Positions 1 to 5,196 of a DNA stretch of 8,413 nt are shown here, in pieces. The DNA lies in contig CALJRR010000056.1 of assembly GCA_937976315.1 (NCBI GenBank), positions 1 to 8,413 of the forward strand, in the 5' to 3' direction. The position numbers and the translations under genes are program-made. The notes beneath the pieces were generated by a model. It made no database searches, had not been told where the DNA came from, and worked only from the letters and a program-made list of their open reading frames with translations. The DNA comes from an uncultured Candidatus Saccharibacteria bacterium (lineage in GTDB: Bacteria; Patescibacteriota; Saccharimonadia; Saccharimonadales; Saccharimonadaceae). The number at the start of each line of letters is the position of its first letter. Positions within the stretch are counted from its first letter, which is position 1.

Positions 1-555
1 TGGATTGAATTTACTCCAAACGAAGAAGGAAAAGGCTTCGAGTTTGAAAATGCTATCGTCGGTGGTGTGGTTCCTCGTGAATTCATCCCAGCGGTTGAAA
101 AAGGTTTGATTGAGTCAATGGCGAATGGTGTCCTTGCTGGTTACCCAATCGTTGACGTGAAAGCTAAACTTTACGATGGTTCATACCACGATGTCGACTC
201 CTCAGAATTGGCGTTCTCATTGGCAGGTTCGATAGCTGCTCGTGAAGGTATTAAGCAAGCTAACCCAATCTTGCTTGAGCCAGTTATGAAGGTTGAAGTT
301 ACTACACCAGAAGACTTCATGGGTGACATCATCGGCGACCTTAACTCACGTCGCGGACGTATCGACGCTATGGAAGACTTGATGGGTGGCGCTAAGTTGA
401 TTAAGGCGTTTGTGCCATTAGCAAATATGTTTGGCTACACATCGGACATTCGCTCAATGTCTCAGGGTCGCGCCGCTTCAACGATGGAATTGGCTCAATA
501 CGAGGAAGTTCCGCCAAACGTTGCGCAAGAGATTATCGAAAAGCGAAATAAATAA
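1..555 (+). CDS. fusA: Elongation factor G, C-terminal part (5' end outside window)
   Basis: The reading frame is open from base 1 and ends at TAA 553-555, giving 184 residues of a protein that is usually about 700. EF-G is the cytoplasmic GTPase that drives ribosomal translocation and, with RRF, ribosome recycling. What is visible is the end of domain IV (GGVVPREFIPAVEKG, then the GYPIVDVKAKLYDGSYHDVDSSE stretch in pieces) and all of domain V, from about visible residue 92 (LLEPVMKVEV, then GDLNSRRGRI and FGYTSDIRSMSQGRA). These are near-universal EF-G signatures, so the identity is firm even though the G domain is missing from the window. Codon use is strongly biased (CCA, GGT, CGT, AAC, GAC), like tuf downstream and unlike the genes between, as expected for a very highly expressed gene. 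A hairpin terminator follows after about 12 bases. The next gene converges on it. Confidence 0.97.
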   Translation, partial: WIEFTPNEEGKGFEFENAIVGGVVPREFIPAVEKGLIESMANGVLAGYPIVDVKAKLYDGSYHDVDSSELAFSLAGSIAAREGIKQANPILLEPVMKVEVTTPEDFMGDIIGDLNSRRGRIDAMEDLMGGAKLIKAFVPLANMFGYTSDIRSMSQGRAASTMELAQYEEVPPNVAQEIIEKRNK

Positions 556-567
556 TCTCTACCTCAT

Positions 568-600
568 AAAAAATCCTCGGAGCGAATCCGGGGATTTTTG
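568..600. terminator. Bidirectional rho-independent terminator between fusA and the HD-domain gene
   Basis: AAATCCTCGG (571-580) pairs with CCGGGGATTT (588-597) across a 7-base loop, with one G-T pair. A run of T follows on the + strand and a run of A (568-573) precedes it. The structure therefore has a U tract when read from either strand. It sits between the ends of the convergent genes fusA (555) and the HD-domain gene (619), which fits a shared terminator. Confidence 0.88.
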
Positions 601-618
601 TTTGGCTAAATTTCAGGT

Positions 619-1095
619 TTATAAGTTTGGAATTGTTAGGTTTCGTTCAGAGAGTTCTTCTTTGATTCGTTTGGTCAATTTGCGCGCTTTTGTCGCCTGA
701 ACACTATCTGTGCCATATCTGTTTTCAATATCTTCCAGTCGTTGGTTTGTGGTTATCGGCTTGCCGTCTGGGCTAGTTGTCATGTCTGCCAAGTTTAAGA
801 TAAGCAATTCGTCCGTCCAATTTTCTACGTCAGGATCTCCGTGATTAAATACAGAATCAGCCCAATTGAAACCAGATAATTCTAATATTCTACCGCCTTC
901 ATGCTCGTGATCCGTCTGATTTTCAACAAAAGCATAGGCAAAGTCGTGCGTCAGTCCCATTAAAAATAAGCTGCGTGCCACGTCTTCTTCCATATTGAAG
1001 ATCTCGCGAGCCAGATTGTAAGATTTGTACGCCACTCCGCGCATATGAAATAATCGCGAGTCTGACAATCCAATGAATTTCAGGTTATTTTTCAT
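619..1095 (-). CDS. HD-domain metal-dependent phosphohydrolase-like protein
   Basis: This is a 158-residue soluble protein with the full ligand pattern of the HD superfamily: H17, H50-D51 (in GLTHDFAYAF), H65 (DHEHEGG), H85 (FNHGD) and D104 (NLADMTT). HD proteins bind divalent metals and usually hydrolyse phosphate esters, often of nucleotides. The substrate here cannot be read from the sequence. There is no signal peptide, membrane helix or second domain, and the C-terminal third (about 110-158) is charged and probably helical. Its ATG (1095-1093) overlaps the TGA (1094-1092) of the upstream exporter gene in an ATGA arrangement. No good Shine-Dalgarno is visible, so translation is probably coupled to the exporter. 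Transcription should end at the shared terminator at 568-600. The family assignment is firm; the function is open. Confidence 0.85.
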   Translation of the reverse strand: MKNNLKFIGLSDSRLFHMRGVAYKSYNLAREIFNMEEDVARSLFLMGLTHDFAYAFVENQTDHEHEGGRILELSGFNWADSVFNHGDPDVENWTDELLILNLADMTTSPDGKPITTNQRLEDIENRYGTDSVQATKARKLTKRIKEELSERNLTIPNL

Positions 1096-2483
1096 GATAT
1101 CTGCGTGTTGCGACGGAATAAATTGATGAATTGTCGGCGAATTGGGCGACCGACAATGTTACCGAATGATGCGCCAATTGCTACTGCCACGCCGATGAGG
1201 ATTGCTCGCGCTAAGATAGCCAAGGCTGGTAGGAAGTTTGCACTGTTCGGTGGATATAGGACGACGCCCATTAATCCGTTGTAGAGCGACAATCCTGGGA
1301 CTAGCGGTACGATTCCCGCCGCGATGATCGCCAGGGAAGGGAATCTCCATAATCTGGAAGTCATAACTGCGACCAGCCCAATTACCGCCGCTGCGATACC
1401 ACTCGCTGTTACGATATCAAAACCAAAGCTCATTGCTAATCTTGAAATCCACCAGCCGAAAATTGCGATTAATCCAGAGATAACCATTCCCAAAAATCGA
1501 GAATGATTCCTCAGAACGAACGCCGCCGCGATAATTCCAGCGCCCAAATATTGCGTGTGTCCGTCCGCCAATGTCAATCGATCCGGCGTTGCTGGGAAAG
1601 TAATGCCAAATTTTGTCGCAATGTACAATCCGACCATCACGCCAGCAATTACGCCGCCCGTCGCCATTACGACTTTTAATAATCTGGCGTTGGCGGTCAT
1701 GTAATATTCGTCGATTGCGTCCTGAAATGCGCCGACAAACATTAATCCTGCCACCAATAAGACAATTCCACTGATAACCAACAATGTTGCGTTGATGCTC
1801 AGCCCCAGATAATTGCTACACCAAGCTGCGCCCGCCGCCACCAATGTTACGAAAATCGCCACGAGGGCTTGCGAATAAAACAACGGTGCGCCAATACGCC
1901 CTAGCCACCTCAGTAGTCCAGTCGCTGAGAATCCGAGCAGAAACGCTATCGATGCCATAAGTAAACTGCCGCCGTACAGAATGACGGAACCCGCGCTCAC
2001 TAATCCGCCCGCCGCGTAAACGACTAGCCGGGAATGTTCGGTGGGTTTTTTGAGTATTTGTTGCAATCGCTCTTCGGCTTCTTCCAGGGAAAGTTGTTTG
2101 CGACGAATGTCGAGGGCTAATAATTGCAATGCTTGAATCAATTGATAATTAGGGTCGTCAGGAACGATAACTCGCGCCATCGTCAAAGGCTCATGGCTAA
2201 CTCCGCGGTCTTGAGAAATTGTCACCAAAGTGTAGCTCACGTCCACATGAACGGGTCTGCGGCAATATGTCCGCGTAATTCCTTGCGCCATACGCACCAC
2301 ATCGCGCGCCACCACGCCCATGCTCAGAAGCTGCTCGGCAATCGTCATAGCCAGGCGCAAAGCTCGCATATTCGGCGTCAAACTTTCATCAATTTTCTCC
2401 AGATGATGCTCCGGCTCAAAGCTGTAAAGATTAGCGACTCGGGCTAATGATTGCTCAATGAATTTTGGTACTTTTTTCTTCAC
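1092..2483 (-). CDS. ThrE-type threonine/serine exporter family membrane protein
   Basis: The 463-residue protein has the fused two-part architecture of the ThrE family. The soluble N-terminal portion (about 1-150) contains an AEQLLSMGVVARDVVRMAQG helix typical of DUF1212. About ten hydrophobic segments follow (roughly 153-192, 204-250, 270-290, 312-346, 356-400, 418-444). The motif FPSLAIIAAGIVPLVPGLSLYNG (380-402, in pieces) resembles the conserved proline-glycine segment of the C-terminal ThrE half, and GAFQDAIDEYYMTANARLL (251-269) the end of the first membrane half. Corynebacterium ThrE, about 490 residues, exports threonine and serine by proton antiport; the substrate of this protein is inferred only from family. 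The start is GTG at 2483-2481, chosen because a TACACT -10 box lies 7 nt upstream and there is no Shine-Dalgarno. It is the first gene of a two-gene unit with the HD-domain gene. Assigning a specific gene symbol would overstate the evidence. Confidence 0.88.
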   Translation of the reverse strand: MKKKVPKFIEQSLARVANLYSFEPEHHLEKIDESLTPNMRALRLAMTIAEQLLSMGVVARDVVRMAQGITRTYCRRPVHVDVSYTLVTISQDRGVSHEPLTMARVIVPDDPNYQLIQALQLLALDIRRKQLSLEEAEERLQQILKKPTEHSRLVVYAAGGLVSAGSVILYGGSLLMASIAFLLGFSATGLLRWLGRIGAPLFYSQALVAIFVTLVAAGAAWCSNYLGLSINATLLVISGIVLLVAGLMFVGAFQDAIDEYYMTANARLLKVVMATGGVIAGVMVGLYIATKFGITFPATPDRLTLADGHTQYLGAGIIAAAFVLRNHSRFLGMVISGLIAIFGWWISRLAMSFGFDIVTASGIAAAVIGLVAVMTSRLWRFPSLAIIAAGIVPLVPGLSLYNGLMGVVLYPPNSANFLPALAILARAILIGVAVAIGASFGNIVGRPIRRQFINLFRRNTQIS

Positions 2484-2490
2484 AATATCT

Positions 2491-2499
2491 AGTGTAACA
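2491..2499 (-). promoter_or_regulatory. Extended -10 promoter of the ThrE-like gene, predicted leaderless start
   Basis: On the minus strand the sequence reads TGTTACACT, an extended -10 (TGn) followed by TACACT, then 7 nt (AGATATT) before the GTG start codon. A transcription start at the usual distance would fall on or next to the GTG, giving an mRNA without leader. No convincing -35 is visible. The nine bases TACACTAGA are identical to those just before the glgB start codon. Confidence 0.6.
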
Positions 2500-2520
2500 A
2501 ATTTTATACCAATAGAAATA

Positions 2521-2580
2521 GCCCGCCAAGAGAGCTCTAGCTCAAGGCTTAAGCCTCAAAGCGAGCTATTCCTAGCGGGC
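2521..2580 (-). terminator. Long imperfect hairpin, possible terminator of the small membrane protein gene
   Basis: GCCCGC (2521-2526) pairs with GCGGGC (2575-2580), TAGCTC (2538-2543) pairs with GAGCTA (2563-2568), and the tip is the palindrome AGGCTTAAGCCT (2545-2556). This gives a ~60-nt interrupted stem. Read on the minus strand it is followed by TATTTCTATT, a T-rich but not continuous tract. It lies downstream of the gene at 2641-3072 and upstream of the ThrE-like promoter, where a terminator is expected. The large size and internal structure leave room for another role, such as a small RNA or processing site. Confidence 0.45.
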
Positions 2581-2597
2581 GTGTTAGCCCTTTGTTC

Positions 2598-2616
2598 GAA
2601 CGACTAAACGTCGTTC
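2598..2616. repeat. Perfect 7-bp inverted repeat in intergenic region
   Basis: GAACGAC (2598-2604) and GTCGTTC (2610-2616) are perfect inverted copies separated by TAAAC. No U tract follows on either strand, so it is not a standard terminator. It lies about 25 bases beyond the stop of the small membrane protein gene and could protect the 3' end of its mRNA or be a protein-binding palindrome. The rest of the non-coding span 2484-2640 shows no credible gene. Confidence 0.5.
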
Positions 2617-2640
2617 ATATTAGCGCATGCGTGTGGATAT

Positions 2641-3072
2641 TCAGCTACCTGAAGTGTACTGAACTCGGTTGGAGTTGGCAGTCCTTAGCGCTCCGTATGT
2701 GGCGCGCTGATCTTCTGGGATCATTTCCCAGTATTGCCTTGCGATTGCTTCCGCTGCCTTGCGCTTGTGCTCAGACTCAGCAAGCGCCTTGTTAAGCTCA
2801 CCGTTTTCGTCCTTGGACTTAGCAAGCTCTCGCCGAAGCTCGTTGATTACGTTGGCGTGCTTGGCGGTCCTCTTGTTGAAGAAGAGAGCACACGCTACAA
2901 ACGTGAGCATCACTGCGTAGTCAACGATAAGTTGCATCGCTAAAAACCTCGGAGAGGTTAGTAATGCTAGCGACGGTAGCGGCTGCCCCAGGGCGTAAAG
3001 GCCAAGGGCGGCAACCAGTGGCCAGATGATAAGCAGGAATGCGGCGCAGACCGTATAGAACTTCCTGTTCAC
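2641..3072 (-). CDS. Small membrane protein with two helices and a coiled-coil tail, unknown function
   Basis: I do not recognise this family. From GTG at 3072 it has 143 residues: a short positive N terminus (NRKFY), hydrophobic segment 1 at about 8-28, a linker with two prolines, hydrophobic segment 2 at about 43-65 ending in FFNKR, then a charged heptad-like helix at about 70-113 (ELRRELAKSKDENGELNKAL region). It ends in a short tail with YWEMIPEDQRATYGALR. A plausible topology is two membrane helices with both termini cytoplasmic and the coiled coil inside. The frame stays open as far as a TTG at 3117, but GTG 3072 is preferred because AAAGGAAG lies 8 nt before it and the TTG sits inside a leader hairpin. 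By eye the gene is richer in G+C and in AGG/CGC/GCG codons than fusA and tuf, and it has a textbook promoter. It may be transferred, but no mobile-element gene is nearby. Confidence 0.7.
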   Translation of the reverse strand: MNRKFYTVCAAFLLIIWPLVAALGLYALGQPLPSLALLTSPRFLAMQLIVDYAVMLTFVACALFFNKRTAKHANVINELRRELAKSKDENGELNKALAESEHKRKAAEAIARQYWEMIPEDQRATYGALRTANSNRVQYTSGS

Positions 3073-3152
3073 ATGGATCACTTCCTTTGCACGGATATTT
3101 TTACGTCTAAAGGGCAACTCTTGCCCTAGAGACGTGCTCTAGGTAAGAGCTG
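3073..3152 (-). promoter_or_regulatory. Structured 5' leader with two mutually exclusive hairpins and Shine-Dalgarno
   Basis: The predicted transcript of the small membrane protein gene carries about 80 nt before its GTG. Minus-strand CCTAGAG/CTCTAGG (3143-3137 with 3131-3125, 5-nt loop) is a perfect 7-bp stem, extended by CTCTT/AAGAG (3149-3145 with 3122-3118). GGGCAA/TTGCCC (3126-3121 with 3117-3112, loop GAG) is a second perfect stem that uses some of the same bases, so both cannot form fully. The Shine-Dalgarno AAAGGAAG (3088-3081) follows. Alternative stems like these suggest a switchable or stabilising leader. I do not recognise a known riboswitch class. Confidence 0.5.
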
Positions 3153-3158
3153 ATATTA

Positions 3159-3187
3159 TTTATATCACACTTGCACATAAAAGTCAA
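3159..3187 (-). promoter_or_regulatory. Sigma70-type promoter of the small membrane protein gene
   Basis: On the minus strand TTGACT (3187-3182) is followed after exactly 17 nt by TATAAA (3164-3159), with TGA just before the -10 making it an extended -10 as well. This is one of the two best consensus promoters in the window. The -35 begins 2 bases after the glgB stop codon. TTGACT also occurs 10 bases further upstream, overlapping that stop, as a direct repeat. The transcription start is expected near 3152. Confidence 0.75.
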
Positions 3188-3189
3188 CA

Positions 3190-5157
3190 CTAGTCAACTT
3201 TCTGTAAAATAATGCCCGTTCTGGCTGGCAAGTAAACTTTAAGATTGTGGCTATTATCAGCCGGGGAAGTAAAAAATCGGGAATTATGGTCTATTCGCTC
3301 CTGTCCGCCGAAGTTCTTGTCGTCGCTACTTAATGCCAACTTATAAGAGCCAGCTTCTGCGGGTACTGCGTAATCTGAGTGGGATTTGTCGGGCGAAAAA
3401 TTGATAACAAATAAAAAGTCGCCGTGCATAAAACTGACCATATGATCAGATTGGCGGACTGTCAGGTGTTGAATGCCAGAATTGTCAATTTGTCGAATAA
3501 TCTTCATTAGCGCCGCGTCAAAATCGCCCAACCATTGATATTTTAAGAAGCCATTGTCGCGTAAATTCCATTGCCGACGAGCGTGCTTAAACGACCAATT
3601 ATTGCCTTCACGCGGAAAATCAATCCATTCCGGATGCCCGAATTCATTGCCCATAAAATTCAAATAACCGCCGCCGTGCAGCCCAGCGGTCATCAGACGA
3701 ATCAGTTTATGCAGCGCCACGCCACGTTCAGCTGTTAAGTCTGGATCAATTTTATCCATATGCCAATACATATTTTTATCAATAAGTCGGAAAATCAGCG
3801 TTTTATCACCGACGAGCGCTTGATCGTGACTTTCGGCGTAATTGATGACTTTTTCCTCTGGCCGATGCGAACTCAAAGTGTAAGCTAATTGCCCCAAATC
3901 CCAATCTTCATCATTTTTCTCTTTCAGAGTTTTTATCCATAAATCTGGCGCACCCATTTGCAAGCGATAATCAAATCCCAGCCCGCCGTCTTTCGCTGAT
4001 GTGCCCAGCCCAGGGAAACCGCTCATTTCCTCTGCAATTGTCATGGCGTCGGGGCGAACGGCGTGAATGGTTTCATTTGCCAATCTTAAATAAGCGAGCG
4101 CGTCTTTGTCGACATTATCGCGGAAATAATCATCATAACTAGTGAAACTTTTTCCGAGTCCGTGATCGTGGTAAATCATACTAGTTACGCCATCAAACCT
4201 AAATCCATCAATGTGATATTCATCTAGCCACCATCGGCAATTGCTTGCCAAAAAATGCAAAACTTCTGGCTTGCCGTAATCGAATAATCGCGAATCCCAT
4301 TCTGGATGATTTGTTGGCTTGAAATATTGTGTCGGATCGCCGGCAAAATTGCCCAGACCTTCGACTTCGTTTTTGGCGGCGTGAGCGTGGACGAGGTCAA
4401 TGATGACGCGCAGTCCCAGCCCGTGCGCAGTGTCGACCAATTTCTTAAAATCGTCGGGCGTGCCAAATCTTGACGAAACCGCGAAAAAATTGCTGACGTG
4501 ATAACCGAAACTGCCGTAATATGGATGCTCGGCGATTGCCATAAGTTGAATGGTGTTGTAACCAGATTCTTTGATTCGTGGCAAAACATCCGTGGTGAAT
4601 TCGCTGAAACTGGCGACTTTTTCTTCCTGGCTACTCATGCCAACGTGCGCTTCGTAAATTAGTGGAACTTTTGGCTTGGGCGGGGTTTTATATTGCCAAT
4701 TGTAGGGAGTTTTTGGCGACCACACGACCGCGGAAAAATCGACAGAATTTTCGTCCTGAACGACGTAATTTGCGTATGAAGGCAGCCGCCAGCCGTCGCC
4801 GCCAGGCCAATAGACACGCAATTTATATTTTTGTTCGTGACGAAGTGAATCTTCAGGAAGATTTATGCTCCATTCGCCGTTTTTATCGCGATTTAAGGCG
4901 AATTCCTCACGTTCTTTCCAATCTGAAAAATCGCCAACTAAGAACATCCGAGTGGCATTCGGCGCCCATTCTCTAAACGTCCAGCCCGTATCCGTTTTAT
5001 GAAGTCCGAAATGCAAAAAACCCATCGCGAATTCGGCTGGCGTCTTGCTGCTTAAAATATTTTTCAGTTTCGAAGAAATATACTTCTCACGCGCCTGAAT
5101 TGTGGATTTGTGTGGGGCTAGCCATTGGTCCAAATCAACGAGGGTTTTACTGCTCAT
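3190..5157 (-). CDS. glgB: 1,4-alpha-glucan branching enzyme, eukaryotic-like (GH13_8-type)
   Basis: The 655-residue enzyme cuts alpha-1,4 glucan chains and rejoins them as alpha-1,6 branches in glycogen synthesis, in the cytoplasm. An N-terminal CBM48-like domain (about 40-145; FREWAPNATRMFLVGDFSDW) precedes the catalytic (beta/alpha)8 barrel. Barrel motifs are DLVHAHAAKN (254-263), GFRFDGVTSM with nucleophile D322, TIAEEMSG with acid/base E376, and AESHDQALVGDK with D445. An all-beta C-terminal domain ends in ILQKVD. The sequence matches the human/plant type (YEAHVG, IQLMAIAEHPYYGSFGYHV, GYLNFMGNEFGHPEWIDFPR) more closely than E. coli GlgB. The length fits the eukaryotic enzymes (about 700) allowing for a short N terminus. 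The ATG at 5157 lies 6 nt after a TACACT box with no Shine-Dalgarno. No glgA, glgC or glgP is in the window. No terminator separates it from the next minus-strand promoter. Confidence 0.95.
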   Translation of the reverse strand: MSSKTLVDLDQWLAPHKSTIQAREKYISSKLKNILSSKTPAEFAMGFLHFGLHKTDTGWTFREWAPNATRMFLVGDFSDWKEREEFALNRDKNGEWSINLPEDSLRHEQKYKLRVYWPGGDGWRLPSYANYVVQDENSVDFSAVVWSPKTPYNWQYKTPPKPKVPLIYEAHVGMSSQEEKVASFSEFTTDVLPRIKESGYNTIQLMAIAEHPYYGSFGYHVSNFFAVSSRFGTPDDFKKLVDTAHGLGLRVIIDLVHAHAAKNEVEGLGNFAGDPTQYFKPTNHPEWDSRLFDYGKPEVLHFLASNCRWWLDEYHIDGFRFDGVTSMIYHDHGLGKSFTSYDDYFRDNVDKDALAYLRLANETIHAVRPDAMTIAEEMSGFPGLGTSAKDGGLGFDYRLQMGAPDLWIKTLKEKNDEDWDLGQLAYTLSSHRPEEKVINYAESHDQALVGDKTLIFRLIDKNMYWHMDKIDPDLTAERGVALHKLIRLMTAGLHGGGYLNFMGNEFGHPEWIDFPREGNNWSFKHARRQWNLRDNGFLKYQWLGDFDAALMKIIRQIDNSGIQHLTVRQSDHMVSFMHGDFLFVINFSPDKSHSDYAVPAEAGSYKLALSSDDKNFGGQERIDHNSRFFTSPADNSHNLKVYLPARTGIILQKVD

Positions 5158-5163
5158 GTTTCT

Positions 5164-5169
5164 AGTGTA
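5164..5169 (-). promoter_or_regulatory. -10 box of glgB, predicted leaderless start
   Basis: TACACT on the minus strand ends 6 nt before the glgB ATG, so transcription should begin at or near the A of the ATG. No Shine-Dalgarno and no clear -35 are present. TACACTAGA here is identical to the element before the ThrE-like gene, which supports both calls. Confidence 0.55.
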
Positions 5170-5180
5170 GCGGAAAAAAC

Positions 5181-5189
5181 TGATATAAT
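5181..5189 (+). promoter_or_regulatory. Extended -10 promoter of tgt, predicted leaderless start
   Basis: TGATATAAT is a perfect extended -10 (TGn plus consensus TATAAT). It is followed by 7 nt (CTATTAA) and then the tgt ATG at 5197. There is no Shine-Dalgarno, so the mRNA probably starts at the ATG. It lies back to back with the glgB promoter in a 39-bp gap, so the two polymerases would compete for the same DNA. Confidence 0.7.
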
Positions 5190-5196
5190 CTATTAA

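Noticed and set aside
431..700. Open frame of 89 codons on the + strand
   Set aside because: It overlaps the end of fusA out of frame and runs through the terminator into the HD-domain gene; no protein signature.
2521..2616. A tRNA or tmRNA in the structured intergenic region
   Set aside because: No cloverleaf, anticodon arm, paired acceptor stem with T arm, or CCA-type end could be fitted; the stems form one long interrupted hairpin instead.
2592..2795. Open frame of 67 codons on the + strand
   Set aside because: It begins inside the 2598-2616 inverted-repeat area and is antisense to the end of the small membrane protein gene; no Shine-Dalgarno or family.
2734..2943. Open frame of 69 codons on the + strand opposite the small membrane protein
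   Set aside because: It is antisense to the frame that has a promoter, Shine-Dalgarno and clear membrane/coiled-coil pattern; its own translation shows no domain logic.
3182..3197. The repeated TTGACT (minus strand) as a regulator operator
   Set aside because: One copy is the -35 box and the other contains the glgB C-terminal Val-Asp codons and stop, so the repeat is more simply explained by coding and promoter constraints.
4224..4589. 121-codon frame on the - strand inside glgB, and the 104-codon + strand frame at 4662-4976
   Set aside because: Both are shadows of the well-conserved glgB reading frame.
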